Shown here piece by piece: positions 43,465 to 52,671 of a DNA stretch of 64,000 bases. The notes beneath the pieces were generated by a model. The model did no database searches. It was not told the DNA's origin and saw only the letters and a program-made list of their open reading frames with translations. The translations under genes were made by a program, and so were the position numbers. Positions within the stretch are counted from its first letter, which is position 1. Each line of letters opens with the position of its first letter. The stretch comes from Paraburkholderia monticola (lineage in GTDB: Bacteria > Pseudomonadota > Gammaproteobacteria > Burkholderiales > Burkholderiaceae), in assembly GCF_001580545.1 (NCBI RefSeq), contig NZ_LRBG01000001.1, positions 62,001 to 126,000 on the forward strand. The letters are read 5' to 3'.

Positions 43465-44703
43465 TCAGTTCCCCCACCTGTTTTTTGACGCTGCGTCGGC
43501 GGCGAGGCCCAGTTCCCGGCTTGCCGGATCGGGCTGGGCCCACTCCACCCGCTCCCTCAGCGCCCCCAATTCCGCCGGCGACAGACGGTGACCGGCCGCC
43601 ACGATCGTGCGCGTGACCTCGGCCATGAACGCGCGCCGGAACACCAGCACCGAAAACCGCTCGGCATTCGCGCGACAGGCCGCAGGCGTGATGTACGCGC
43701 TCAGCCGCTCGAAGCGGTCGATCGCATCGAGCATCGACGCCACCGTCTGGCGCGCGAAAAAAACGCCGGTCGGATGCGGGTCGCCGACTGGCACCACGGT
43801 TTCGAGCGCACCGCCCTTGCCGAACGCTATGACCGGCGTGCCGCAGGCCTGTGCTTCGAGCGGCACGATGCCGAAATCTTCGTCGGCGGCTAACACGAAG
43901 GCGCGCGCGCGTGCCAGATAGTCCTTCAACACGCCGAACGGCTGATAGCCGAGGATCGTCACGTTCGGTCCGGCTTTCGCGCGAACCGACGCCATCTGAG
44001 GCCCATCGCCGATCACGATCAGCTTGCGCTGCGGCGTCGCGTTGAACGTCTCGACGATCAGATCGATGCGTTTGTGCGGCACCATCCGCGACACGGTCAG
44101 ATAGAAATCGTCTTTCTCGGCGCGCAGTTCGAATTCGTTCACATCGACGGGCGGCGGAATCACCACGGCATCGCGTCGATAGGCTTTCAGCATGCGCCGC
44201 GCGACGGCTTGCGAATTCGCGATCAGACGGTCGACGCCATTCGCGGATTGCGCATCCCAGCCGCGCAGATAATGCAGCATCACGCGCGCGGCCCACGACT
44301 TCGGCCCCTTGAGCAGATTCGCTTCGCGCAGATACTGATGCTGCAGATCCCACGCATATCGCATCAGCGAATGCACGTAGCTGATGTGGGTCTGCTCGGG
44401 ACCGACCGGCACGCCCTTCGCGACCGCGCAAGAACTGCTGATGATCAGGTCGTAGCTCGACAGATCGAAACGTTCGATGGCGAGCGGCATCAAGGGCAAA
44501 TAGGAGCGATAGCGAGTGCGCGCAAACGGCAGACGTTGAATGAACGACGTGGTAACGGGCTTACCGGCGAGCGCCTTGCGATCTTCGAGAAAATCGACGA
44601 TGCTGAAAAGATCGGCGTCGGGAAAGCACTCGATGATCTGCGCGAGCACTCTCTCTGCGCCGCCGCGAGCGACCAGCCAATCGTGCACGATCGCCACTTT
44701 CAT
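43465..44703 (-). CDS. Family 4 glycosyltransferase
   Basis: The 412-residue cytoplasmic, GT-B fold enzyme has the GT4 retaining-transferase signature with a donor-site E-x7-E motif: Glu275 and Glu283 in EDFGIVPLEAQACGTPVIA. The N-terminal acceptor domain begins MKVAIVHDWLVARGGAERVL, a common start for mannosyl- or rhamnosyltransferases, and donor-binding residues include SRMVPHKRIDLIVETF (about 205-220). Its place in a locus with ManC suggests GDP-mannose as donor, an inference. The last 30 residues are alanine-rich and extra to the fold. Confidence 0.9.
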   Translation of the reverse strand: MKVAIVHDWLVARGGAERVLAQIIECFPDADLFSIVDFLEDRKALAGKPVTTSFIQRLPFARTRYRSYLPLMPLAIERFDLSSYDLIISSSCAVAKGVPVGPEQTHISYVHSLMRYAWDLQHQYLREANLLKGPKSWAARVMLHYLRGWDAQSANGVDRLIANSQAVARRMLKAYRRDAVVIPPPVDVNEFELRAEKDDFYLTVSRMVPHKRIDLIVETFNATPQRKLIVIGDGPQMASVRAKAGPNVTILGYQPFGVLKDYLARARAFVLAADEDFGIVPLEAQACGTPVIAFGKGGALETVVPVGDPHPTGVFFARQTVASMLDAIDRFERLSAYITPAACRANAERFSVLVFRRAFMAEVTRTIVAAGHRLSPAELGALRERVEWAQPDPASRELGLAADAASKNRWGN

Positions 44704-44954
44704 ATTCCGTCCTGTCTGTCACACAACGCCACCTGGCCTCAGAGAAGAGTGTATGTGCCCCTTTCCTGGCTGTGCGTGCGGGTGACCACATTCGACGCGC
44801 GACAGTGCTCGAGTCATTCGGAAGGTCTTTTCCTCCTGCGAATTCAGCGCTTCACTCGTTCGCTTTCCTCTGCGCTATGCGCGTAATGCCGCGCCCCACG
44901 TCTCCGCGCTGGTTGAAATGCGCCGGGTCGCGATGCTGTAATGAGCAAGCTCAA

Positions 44955-44994
44955 TAAAAAACGCGTGTGAACCGTTGGCACGGCTCACACGCGT
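44955..44994 (-). terminator. Terminator of rpiA
   Basis: On the minus strand ACGCGTGTGA pairs with TCACACGCGT (arms at 44961-44970 and 44985-44994 in plus coordinates), with an inner GCCG/CGG stem and then TTTTT. It lies 26 bp after the rpiA stop. The remaining 44704-44954 upstream of the GT4 gene has no gene. Confidence 0.85.
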
Positions 44995-45019
44995 CGGTGC
45001 GAACAGAAACGCGATCCGC

Positions 45020-45715
45020 TTACTTCTGATCGTACGTGATCGTTTGCACGCCAGAGTCCGTGCCGAGCAGGCACAGATTCGCGCCGCGGCCCGCGAACAG
45101 GCCGACCGTGACGACGCCGGGCCAGGCGTTGATATGCGCCTCGAGCGTGCGAGGGTCGCTGATGCTCAAGCCCTTGACGTCGATGATCTCGTTGCCGTTG
45201 TCGGTGATGAACGGCGCGCCCTCTTTCGTCACACGGACGACGGGCACGCCGCCGAGCGCGGTCACCCGACGGCCGATCGCGGTGCGCGCCATCGGCACGA
45301 CTTCGATCGGTAGCGGAAAGTTGCCGAGCGTCGCGACGACCTTGCTCGCATCCGCGATGCAGACGAATACGTCCGACACCGACGCGACGATCTTCTCGCG
45401 CGTGAGCGCGCCGCCACCGCCCTTGATCATCGCGCCGCTGTGATCGATTTCGTCGGCGCCGTCGACGTACACCGGCAGCGAGTCGATCTCGTTCAGGTCG
45501 AGCACCTTGAAGCCGTGCGATTGCAGACGCGCGGTGGTAGCGAGCGAACTCGATACCGCGCCGCGATAGCGGGATTTGCTGGCGGCCAGCGCGTCGATGA
45601 AACAGTTCGCGGTGGAGCCGGTGCCGACGCCGATCACCGAGCCTTGCGGCACGTTGGCGTTCACGTAATCGGCGGCGGCCTGGCCGACCAGTTGCTTCAG
45701 TTCGTCTTGAGTCAT
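45020..45715 (-). CDS. rpiA: Ribose-5-phosphate isomerase A
   Basis: The 231-residue enzyme interconverts ribose-5-phosphate and ribulose-5-phosphate in the pentose phosphate pathway. The family is clear: [13 protein letters not shown] (phosphate site), [27 protein letters not shown] with the catalytic acidic and lysine residues, and [35 protein letters not shown]. The start at 45715 gives [18 protein letters not shown] and matches the family. It is downstream of rlmB on the minus strand; a terminator between them limits read-through. Confidence 0.96.
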   Translation of the reverse strand: MTQDELKQLVGQAAADYVNANVPQGSVIGVGTGSTANCFIDALAASKSRYRGAVSSSLATTARLQSHGFKVLDLNEIDSLPVYVDGADEIDHSGAMIKGGGGALTREKIVASVSDVFVCIADASKVVATLGNFPLPIEVVPMARTAIGRRVTALGGVPVVRVTKEGAPFITDNGNEIIDVKGLSISDPRTLEAHINAWPGVVTVGLFAGRGANLCLLGTDSGVQTITYDQK

Positions 45716-45844
45716 GGGAGAGGCGGGAGAGGCGTGAAAAATCGATAGTTTACCGGAGTGGCGCGCACCGAGCGGGGTTTGGATGGATCGAACCGAATCA
45801 GCTGCAGAATCCTGCTGCTCTATGAGCCGCATGGCCCGCGCTCA

Positions 45845-45882
45845 AAGCAAAGCGCCCGGAACCACCACCGCGTTCCGGGCGC
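45845..45882 (-). terminator. Terminator between rlmB and rpiA
   Basis: An 11-bp stem, GCGCCCGGAAC (45852-45862) with GTTCCGGGCGC (45872-45882), is followed on the minus strand by TTTGCTTTG. It lies 43-80 bp after the rlmB stop. Confidence 0.75.
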
Positions 45883-45924
45883 CAACAATCGACCATTGAC
45901 CGTCGACCAAAGCGACGATAAAAA

Positions 45925-46668
45925 CTACTTCTTCACCGCCCTTTGCCGCACCGCCTCGAACAGACACACGCCGCTCGCCACCGACACGTTCAAGCTCTCC
46001 ACCGTGCCCGCCATCGGAATGTGCATGACGACATCGCAGGTGTCGCGTGTGAGGCGTCGCATGCCCTCGCCTTCGGCGCCCAGCACCAGCGCCACCGGTC
46101 CGTCGAGCTCCGTGTCGTAGACGCTCTTTTCCGCGTCGCCGGCCGTGCCGACCACCCACACGCCCGCGTCTTTCAGCTCCCGCAGCGCGCGCGCCAGATT
46201 CGTGACCGTGATGTACGGCACGGTGTCGGCCGCGCCGCTCGCGACCTTCGCGGCGGTCGCGTTCAGTCCCACCGCGCGATCGCGCGGCGCGATCACCGCG
46301 TGCGCGCCTGCCGCGTCGGCCACGCGCAGACAGGCGCCGAGATTGTGCGGATCGGTCACGCCGTCGAGGACGAGGATCAGCGGCGAGCCGCTGATGCCGT
46401 CGAGCAGCTCGGCCAGGTTCTGCGCGAGCGGCATATCGCCCGCGCGCGCGACCACGCCCTGGTGACGCTCGGTGCGCGCGAGGCCCCACAGACGCGTTTC
46501 GTCGGCGGCGATCAGACGCACGCCCGCGTCCTTCGCGGCCTGCAGGAATTCGGTCATACGACGGTCCTTGCGCGTCGCGTCGTAATAGACATCCTCGACC
46601 GTCGACGCATCGTGCCGGATACGCGCGGTCACTGCGTGGAAACCGTATAAAACCTTATGACGTGCCAT
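45925..46668 (-). CDS. rlmB: 23S rRNA (guanosine-2'-O)-methyltransferase RlmB
   Basis: The 247-residue SpoU-type SPOUT enzyme methylates the 2'-O of G2251 in 23S rRNA. Three motifs are visible: [27 protein letters not shown] (motif 1, about 110-136), [19 protein letters not shown] (motif 2, about 190-208) and [20 protein letters not shown] (motif 3). The N-terminal domain, [10 protein letters not shown], binds rRNA. The start at 46668 is the family start. It follows rnr closely on the same strand, an arrangement frequent in proteobacteria. Confidence 0.96.
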   Translation of the reverse strand: MARHKVLYGFHAVTARIRHDASTVEDVYYDATRKDRRMTEFLQAAKDAGVRLIAADETRLWGLARTERHQGVVARAGDMPLAQNLAELLDGISGSPLILVLDGVTDPHNLGACLRVADAAGAHAVIAPRDRAVGLNATAAKVASGAADTVPYITVTNLARALRELKDAGVWVVGTAGDAEKSVYDTELDGPVALVLGAEGEGMRRLTRDTCDVVMHIPMAGTVESLNVSVASGVCLFEAVRQRAVKK

Positions 46669-46853
46669 GACTGAACAACCTTTGATTGGGCGCGCGTGCA
46701 ACGCGCGCCACGATGATGAAGATGAAACCGGATACCTGTGCGTCGATTCGCGTCACCGAAACAGCCCACACTACCCTCGATAAAACGCGAGACCGCGCGC
46801 AACCGACACGTATCGACGTGCCCGCCGCGCGCGGTCCCGGCGCTGCAACAGTC

Positions 46854-49349
46854 TCAGCGCTTCCTGCGTGCCTGCTTCGACGTCGCCTTGGTCGCGACGC
46901 CATGCTTCTTCGCCGCGCCGCGCGCCGCGCGCGCCTCCTTGACCGCCGCGCTCTGCGCGGGCGCGGCCTTCCTGCGCCGCGGCCCCGGCATCGACCCAGC
47001 GCCGTCCTCCGACGGCAACGCGCGCACGCGCGGGCCGGCGCCTTCGCCCTTGTCGGCCGCGATGCCGCGTGCCACCGGCGGCTTGATCGGCGTGTCGCGC
47101 ACGAGGCGGAAGTCGATCTTGCGCGCGTCGAGGTCGACGCGGCTCACCTGCACGCGCACGCGATCCGACAGCCGGTAGCGAATCCCGGTGCGCTCGCCGC
47201 GCAGCTCGTTCTTGATCTCGTCGTACTGGAAGTAGTCGGAGCCGAGTTCGGTCACATGCACGAGACCTTCGATGAACAGCGAATCGAGCTGCACGAAAAT
47301 GCCGAACGACGTGACCCCGTTGATCATGCCGCCATACTCTTCACCGAGCTTGTCGCGCATGAAGTAGCACTTGAGCCACGCTTCGACGTCGCGCGACGCT
47401 TCGTCCGCGCGGCGCTCGTTCGCCGAGCAATGCAGCCCGAGCTCTTCCCAGATCGCCACGTTGTTCGCGCGCGCGCGCGGGCCGCGCTTTTCCTCGTCGG
47501 CCTGCTGCATCGCACGGGCACGCGGCGACAGCGCGGTATTGAGCTCGACGCCGTGCGGCGGCTGCGGCTGATACTTGCGGCCCTGCAGGATCGCGTAGAT
47601 CGCGCGATGCGTGAGCAGATCGGGATAGCGGCGAATCGGGCTCGTGAAGTGCGCGTACGCCTCGTAGGCGAGACCGAAGTGGCCGATGTTGTCGGGGCTA
47701 TAGACCGCCTGCTGCATCGAGCGCAGCAGCATCGTCTGCAGCATCGAGGCGTCGGGCCGGTCGCGGATCTGTGCCATCAATGCGGCGTAGTCGCTCGCGT
47801 GGGGCGAGTCGCCGCCGCCGAGCGTCAAGCCCATGCCGCGCAGGAAGGTGCGCAGGTTCTCGAGCTTTTCCGCGCTCGGACCCGCATGCACGCGGAACAG
47901 ACCGGGATGCTTGTTGCGTTTGAGGAAATCGGCTGCGCACACGTTCGCGGCCAGCATGCATTCCTCGATCAGCTTGTGCGCGTCGTTGCGCGTGCGCGGC
48001 ACGATCTGCTCGATCTTGCCTTGCGCGTTGCAGACGATGTACGTCTCCGTCGTATCGAAGTCGATCGCGCCGCGCTTCTGGCGCGCGGCGAAGAGCGCCT
48101 TGTAGACGCCATACAGATTCTGCAGCTGCGGCAGCAACGCGGCGCGGCGGATCGCTTCCGGACCCTTGGTGTTTTTCAGCACCGCGGCGACTTCGGTGTA
48201 GGTCAGCCGCGCGGCCGAATGCATGACGCCCGGGTAGAACTGATACGCCTTCACGTCGCCACGCGCGGTGACGATCATGTCGCACACGAGCACGCAGCGG
48301 TCGACATGCGGATTGAGCGAGCACAGTCCGTTCGACAGCTTCTCCGGCAGCATCGGGATCACGCGGCGCGGGAAATACACCGACGTGCTGCGCTCGATCG
48401 CATCGGTATCGAGCCCGCTTTGCGGAAGCACGTAATGCGACACGTCCGCGATCGCGACGATCAGCCGGAAGCCGTCGCCGCGGCCGACCTTGACCGGCTC
48501 GCAATAGACGGCGTCGTCGAAGTCGCGCGCGTCCTCGCCGTCGATCGTGACGAGCGGCACGTCGCGCAGATCGATGCGATGGCGGGTGTCGGCCGGGCGC
48601 ACTTCGTCGGGAAGTTTCGCCGCTTCGCCGAGCGCGGCCTCGCTGAACTCGTGCGGCACGCCGTACTTGCGCACGGCGATTTCGATTTCCATGCCGGGGT
48701 CGTCGATATCGCCGAGCACCTCGACCACGCGGCCGAGCGGCTGCGAATGACGGCTCGGGAAATCGGTCAGCTCGACCACCACCACCTGACCAACCTTCGC
48801 CTTGCGGGTGTTCTGCGTGATCAGAATGTCGTGGCCGATGCGCTTGTCTTCGGGCGCGACGATCAGCGCGCCGTTCTCGTTGAGCAGACGCCCGATCACA
48901 CGCTTGTTCGCGCGGTCCGTGACCTCGACGATGTGCCCTTCCGGCCGCCCGCGCCGGTCATAACCGACGATGCGCGCGAGCACGCGGTCGTTGTGCATGA
49001 CCTTCTGCATCTCGCCGTTGGGCAGGAACAGATCGTCCTGGCCGTCGTCGCGAATCAGGAAGCCGTAGCCGTCCCGATGACCTTGCACGCGGCCCGCGAC
49101 GAAATTCGACGGATGGGTCAATTGATAGAGATTGCGCTGATCGAGCCGGATCTGGCCGTCGCGCTCCATCGCGCCGAGACGCTTGAAAAATCCTTCGCGC
49201 TCCTGGCGCTTGATCGACAGGGCTTCGGCGATGTCGTTCGCGGCAAGCGGCGTTTCACTCGTGCGCAGCACGCCGAGGATTTCTTCGCGGCTTGGAATCG
49301 GATACGGAAATTTGCTCAAGGGCTTGTCGATGATTTTTTCTCGTTGCAT
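46854..49349 (-). CDS. rnr: Ribonuclease R
   Basis: The 831-residue 3'-5' exoribonuclease degrades structured RNA and takes part in RNA quality control. Domains in order: an N-terminal helical region with a HTH-like segment (about 20-60), cold-shock domains (about 75-220), the RNB domain starting near 258 with VTIDGEDARDFDDAVYC, which has the Mg2+-binding aspartates (Asp270, Asp276, Asp278, Asp279), and an S1 domain (about 640-725). The C-terminus (about 740-831) is lysine/alanine/arginine-rich, a basic tail typical of RNase R. It is the first gene of the rnr-rlmB unit. Confidence 0.96.
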   Translation of the reverse strand: MQREKIIDKPLSKFPYPIPSREEILGVLRTSETPLAANDIAEALSIKRQEREGFFKRLGAMERDGQIRLDQRNLYQLTHPSNFVAGRVQGHRDGYGFLIRDDGQDDLFLPNGEMQKVMHNDRVLARIVGYDRRGRPEGHIVEVTDRANKRVIGRLLNENGALIVAPEDKRIGHDILITQNTRKAKVGQVVVVELTDFPSRHSQPLGRVVEVLGDIDDPGMEIEIAVRKYGVPHEFSEAALGEAAKLPDEVRPADTRHRIDLRDVPLVTIDGEDARDFDDAVYCEPVKVGRGDGFRLIVAIADVSHYVLPQSGLDTDAIERSTSVYFPRRVIPMLPEKLSNGLCSLNPHVDRCVLVCDMIVTARGDVKAYQFYPGVMHSAARLTYTEVAAVLKNTKGPEAIRRAALLPQLQNLYGVYKALFAARQKRGAIDFDTTETYIVCNAQGKIEQIVPRTRNDAHKLIEECMLAANVCAADFLKRNKHPGLFRVHAGPSAEKLENLRTFLRGMGLTLGGGDSPHASDYAALMAQIRDRPDASMLQTMLLRSMQQAVYSPDNIGHFGLAYEAYAHFTSPIRRYPDLLTHRAIYAILQGRKYQPQPPHGVELNTALSPRARAMQQADEEKRGPRARANNVAIWEELGLHCSANERRADEASRDVEAWLKCYFMRDKLGEEYGGMINGVTSFGIFVQLDSLFIEGLVHVTELGSDYFQYDEIKNELRGERTGIRYRLSDRVRVQVSRVDLDARKIDFRLVRDTPIKPPVARGIAADKGEGAGPRVRALPSEDGAGSMPGPRRRKAAPAQSAAVKEARAARGAAKKHGVATKATSKQARRKR

Positions 49350-49713
49350 GGACGGCGGTCGGCGATGGGGTCCGGCCTGGAAGGCGTTTGCGTAATGCGC
49401 GCAGTCTCGCTCGGCTGCTTCTGCAGGGCGGCTGCGCTGCCTCGGTCATTGCACCTGCTGCTCTCTGCTCTACTGCAACTACTGCGATTTGCACCGGACA
49501 CTGCCGGGGTCCCGCTCGTTCAACGCCAGCTCGACGCGCGTATCGGTGACCCGCATCTGGACACTCGCGTCGGGACACCGGATGCGCACCGTGCCAACGA
49601 ACTACTGCGAGGCATTCTAACACCCGTGTCGGGCGCCAGGCGGGCCTGCGGCGGTCGTTCGAAGCCGTCGTGCGCCAGCTTGCCGCGAGGTTCGCTCGGC
49701 TTGGGCAAATCGC
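49350..49713. other. Upstream region of rnr
   Basis: The region, 364 bp, must contain the rnr promoter on the minus strand. No gene is seen; short frames have arginine- and proline-rich translations. Confidence 0.4.
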
Positions 49714-49741
49714 TTGACAGGCCGGAATCGGTCGCTATAAT
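49714..49741 (+). promoter_or_regulatory. Promoter of the first tRNA-Leu
   Basis: TTGACA (49714-49719) and TATAAT (49736-49741) match the sigma-70 consensus exactly with a 16-bp spacer, and the tRNA starts 25 bp downstream. Confidence 0.85.
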
Positions 49742-49765
49742 GGCGGTCTTTGCTGTTCATCACCT

Positions 49766-49852
49766 GCCCAGGTGGCGAAATTGGTAGACGCACTAGGTTC
49801 AGGTCCTAGCGGTGGCAACACTGTGGAGGTTCGAGTCCTCTCTTGGGCACCA
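49766..49852 (+). tRNA. tRNA-Leu (CAG), copy 1
   Basis: The 87-nt sequence folds as a class II tRNA with the long variable arm of leucine: acceptor GCCCAGG with CTTGGGC (one G-U pair), anticodon loop TTCAGGT (anticodon CAG), and encoded CCA. It is nearly identical to the second copy 314 bp downstream. Confidence 0.96.
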
Positions 49853-49863
49853 TATTCAAAAGT

Positions 49864-49892
49864 AGAGCCGCCTTCTGGCGGCTCTCTTTTTT
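49864..49892 (+). terminator. Terminator after tRNA-Leu copy 1
   Basis: AGAGCCGCC (49864-49872) pairs with GGCGGCTCT (49877-49885) across TTCT, followed by CTTTTTT. It shows that the two tRNA-Leu genes are separate units. Confidence 0.85.
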
Positions 49893-50030
49893 GTGTAAGA
49901 CCCGGTCGTTGAAATCGCTGTTTGTGTTTCGATTTCCGGATGAGCAGGACGGTGGTTCGGTAGCGATTGCATCACTTCGCTGCGCGTTCAACCGGGCAGA
50001 TGAGAAAAGCAAGTTTGTTTGAAGCAGAGA

Positions 50031-50058
50031 TTGACAAACTTAATCATCTTGCTAAAAT
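50031..50058 (+). promoter_or_regulatory. Promoter of the second tRNA-Leu
   Basis: TTGACA (50031-50036) and TAAAAT (50053-50058) have the same 16-bp spacer as the promoter of copy 1, and the following sequence AGCGGTCT is similar too, as expected from a tandem duplication including the promoter. Confidence 0.75.
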
Positions 50059-50079
50059 AGCGGTCTAGTTTGAAGACGT

Positions 50080-50166
50080 GCCCAGGTGGCGGAATTGGTA
50101 GACGCACTAGGTTCAGGTCCTAGCGGTGGCAACACCGTGGAGGTTCGAGTCCTCTCCTGGGCACCA
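50080..50166 (+). tRNA. tRNA-Leu (CAG), copy 2, integration site
   Basis: The 87-nt class II tRNA has a fully paired acceptor stem (GCCCAGG/CCTGGGC), the anticodon CAG and an encoded CCA. It differs from copy 1 at a few positions only. The integrase gene of the island starts 153 bp downstream, so the 3' end of this gene is the likely attL. Confidence 0.96.
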
Positions 50167-50200
50167 CAAGTTGTTCCGGCGTAAGCCGAGGTAGTCCGAG

Positions 50201-50236
50201 AAACCCCGTAAGATCAAAGTCTTACGGGGTTTTTTG
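50201..50236 (+). terminator. Terminator after tRNA-Leu copy 2
   Basis: AAACCCCGTAAGA (50201-50213) pairs with TCTTACGGGGTTT (50220-50232) across TCAAAG and ends in TTT. It lies just upstream of the integrase promoter region. Confidence 0.85.
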
Positions 50237-50277
50237 TTGCCTACAGATCCTGGACATTCCGCTGACGTCGACGATTT

Positions 50278-50299
50278 TTGCGTATACTCTTGCGTATAC
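50278..50299 (+). repeat. Two TTGCGTATAC repeats before the integrase gene
   Basis: TTGCGTATAC occurs at 50278-50287 and again at 50290-50299, 20 bp before the integrase start. The location is that of a promoter/operator, or of arm-type integrase sites. Function is inferred. Confidence 0.45.
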
Positions 50300-50318
50300 C
50301 AGATTCGAGGGCAAACCC

Positions 50319-51551
50319 ATGCCCAGACGCGTCGAACCGAAGTCGGAGTTGGTGTTCCGCTCCGCCAGATCGCGTGCACGCCCCTACCTTCTCGCGGATG
50401 GTAACGGGCTCGCCTTGCGGGTCCGGCCAAACGGCGCCAAGACCTGGTTATTCCGCTATCGAAGACCAGGCACGGGCAAGGAGACTTTCCTCAGCCTCGG
50501 CCCCTACCCTGATGTCACACTCAACGATGCGCGCCGGTCCGCGGCGACCGCACGCAGTCTTGTACGTGAAGGCACCGATCCGGTCGAACATCGCCGGGCC
50601 GAGGTCGCCGCTCGCAGGCGCGTAGCCAAAGGCGCCTTCCATCTCGTGGCTCAGCGCTGGCTCGACTTCAAGCGCAAGGAATGGGCAGACGAGACCTACC
50701 GGAAAGCGGAGTTTGTTGTACGCGAATATCTCACCCCCGCGTTACGCAACAAGCCCATCTCGACACTTGCCACGCCGGAGGTTAAGCCTGTACTCGAAGC
50801 GATCGCCTCTCACGCGCCTAATCTCGCAACCAAAGCACGTCAGTTCCTCGGTGGCATCGTGACCTACGCCGTCCAGAACGGATTACGCGAAGATGGCGCT
50901 GCCTTGACACTTCGTGGCGTAGTGCCGCGCCACAAGAAAGGCCACATACCGGCGATAACCAAACCGACTGAGATCGCCCCGCTTGTTATTGCTATCGATG
51001 CGTACAAGTCACCCATTACCCGCGCCGCCCTCAAACTCACGATGCTGACTGGCCTTCGCCCCGGCGTGGTTGCTTCAGTGCCGTGGGACGAAGTGAACCT
51101 GGAAACAGCTGAATGGCACGTCGCCGCCGAGCGGATGAAAATGCGGCACGATCACATCGTGCCCTTGCCGAAGCAGGCGATCGCGGTCCTGAACGAAGTG
51201 CAGCTGCTCACGGGCAAGGGGCACTACGTCTTCCCGTCCCCTGCCCGCCAGAAGACTCCCCATTTACATCGAGACGCGCTGAGCAAAGCACTGAGAGAAA
51301 TGGGATTTCAAGGAAAGCACGCGACGCACGGTTTCCGGGGCATGCTTCGTACCGTGGGACGAGAACGGCTCGGTATAGACCTCGATGTACTGGAAGCGCA
51401 ACTGGCACACGCCAAACGTGGCGATGTGCAAAAGGCCTACGACAGAACAACGTTTGATGATGATCGTCGCCGCGTTATGCAGGAGTGGGCTGACTACATT
51501 GATCGGCTCAGTCTGCCGACAATAGAAGCGGGATTGAGCGAGCGAGCTTAA
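50319..51551 (+). CDS. Tyrosine integrase of the tRNA-Leu island
   Basis: The 410-residue P4-type integrase inserts the island into tRNA-Leu. The N-terminal DUF4102-like arm-binding domain is at about 20-95 (LADGNGLALRVRPNGAKTWLFRYRRPGTGKETFLSLGPYPDVTLNDARR), followed by the SAM-like core-binding domain and the catalytic domain with R247 (TGLRPG), H337 and R340 (HGFRG), H364 (LAHAKRG) and Y374 (AYDRT). The reading direction is away from the tRNA, with its start 153 bp from the tRNA 3' end, as usual for this class. All catalytic residues are present, so it may be active. Confidence 0.94.
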   Translation: MPRRVEPKSELVFRSARSRARPYLLADGNGLALRVRPNGAKTWLFRYRRPGTGKETFLSLGPYPDVTLNDARRSAATARSLVREGTDPVEHRRAEVAARRRVAKGAFHLVAQRWLDFKRKEWADETYRKAEFVVREYLTPALRNKPISTLATPEVKPVLEAIASHAPNLATKARQFLGGIVTYAVQNGLREDGAALTLRGVVPRHKKGHIPAITKPTEIAPLVIAIDAYKSPITRAALKLTMLTGLRPGVVASVPWDEVNLETAEWHVAAERMKMRHDHIVPLPKQAIAVLNEVQLLTGKGHYVFPSPARQKTPHLHRDALSKALREMGFQGKHATHGFRGMLRTVGRERLGIDLDVLEAQLAHAKRGDVQKAYDRTTFDDDRRRVMQEWADYIDRLSLPTIEAGLSERA

Positions 51552-51888
51552 GCGATATACCCACTCGATTGTCAATCGAAAGCTGAAAGGTTTGTGCACA
51601 CGGCGCTGCCACGCGTTTGAGTAACGGGAATACCGTCGCCGATACCGACATTACAGGTCGGCACTTGACGGCTTTCGGCAGCCGGCTTTGGATAATCACC
51701 GGCGTCCGCTCGACGAAATCGTTGAGGCCATCGCCCAAAAGAGAAGTTGAGGTCGACGATACCGTCATTAATACCGTCACGTCCCCCACTTTTTCAAACG
51801 CTGTCGTTCATGCTCGCTGACACGTACCAGGCGCACCCTACGCCAGGTTCCCTCGCGAATCCAAACTCACGTTGGACCGTTCTTGACC
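51552..51888. other. Gap after the integrase
   Basis: These 337 bp show short frames on both strands with no recognisable product. The text may be a remnant of a broken gene; I cannot say which. Confidence 0.3.
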
Positions 51889-52626
51889 TTACAGGAACAG
51901 GTCTCGCTCAATGCTTCGTCTGAGCACGAGGACGCATTCACTTTCCAGAATGTACGTGACACATGCAAGAAGTTCCAAGAACACTCCCCCGATAGAGTCA
52001 GGCTCGTATCTGATTCCCATCGGTTCAGTATTGGCGGCGCGCCGACCTGAGTACAACAGTAGCGATCCGCCTTCCGCGCGAATCTGAAAGCGGTCCATCA
52101 ACTCACCAAGGGCGCGCATCTTGGATTCGGTGAGACGCCCCGTCGGAGAGGTGTCGTAATGAACGCCGGCAACCTTGTTCGCTACATAAGCGATAACGTC
52201 GTGCCACGAAAGAAACACACCAGTGCAGAATGCCACCTCCTGGCGGAGGAATTCCGCCAGATTGAGATGGACAACGTTGTTCGGATCGAACTCCTCGGCA
52301 GTGGAGTCGTAGCCGCCAGGACCTGGCGACATAAACGCCGTAAGATTTCCATACCCCGCCATTCCCATCAAGCAAAACTGAGCAACATGCCCCCCACTCG
52401 CTGACCGAACAAGCGGCTGGGAATCGGGAACCGCAAATTTGAGCGGCAACCCGCGCCGACTGGCAGCAGCCCCTAACTCCCCGTCCAGCAGTAGCCTCCG
52501 TACTGTCGCAGCATGGAGTCTGACCTGATCCCGGCCCGGATGTTCGACCCTTGCCAATCTATCCAGATTTCGGAAATCCCCGAGCAGAAAATCGTCACGC
52601 CGAAGGTCAATGTCCGGTCTTGGCAT
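51889..52626 (-). CDS. Unknown island protein, 245 residues
   Basis: I do not recognise a domain. The protein has a basic N-terminal 60 residues and a middle part with EFDPNNVVHLNLAEFLRQEVAFCTGVFLSWHDVIAYVANKVAGVHYDTSPTGRLTESKMRALGELM that looks like a mixed alpha/beta fold, followed by LLLYSGRRAANTEPMGIRYEPDS. No signal peptide or clear transmembrane helix occurs. It begins 45 bp after the HNH-like gene on the same strand, so the two are probably co-transcribed. A role in defence is suggested only by location. Confidence 0.55.
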   Translation of the reverse strand: MPRPDIDLRRDDFLLGDFRNLDRLARVEHPGRDQVRLHAATVRRLLLDGELGAAASRRGLPLKFAVPDSQPLVRSASGGHVAQFCLMGMAGYGNLTAFMSPGPGGYDSTAEEFDPNNVVHLNLAEFLRQEVAFCTGVFLSWHDVIAYVANKVAGVHYDTSPTGRLTESKMRALGELMDRFQIRAEGGSLLLYSGRRAANTEPMGIRYEPDSIGGVFLELLACVTYILESECVLVLRRSIERDLFL

Positions 52627-52671
52627 ACTTGAAATCTCAGTTTTTCCCTTCGGATATAGTCACGCGTATCG

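Noticed and set aside
46686..49787. A 1033-codon open frame on the plus strand opposite rnr
   Set aside because: It is antisense to the clear RNase R gene; its translation is Arg/His/Asp-rich without family features, a usual effect of high GC third positions.
49766..49852. The first tRNA-Leu as the island attachment site
   Set aside because: Its own terminator and the second tRNA with its promoter follow it; the integrase lies directly after copy 2.
50113..50430. Minus-strand frame ending in GEDSNLHGVATART
   Set aside because: Its end is the antisense translation of tRNA-Leu, a known source of false proteins; it also overlaps the integrase start.
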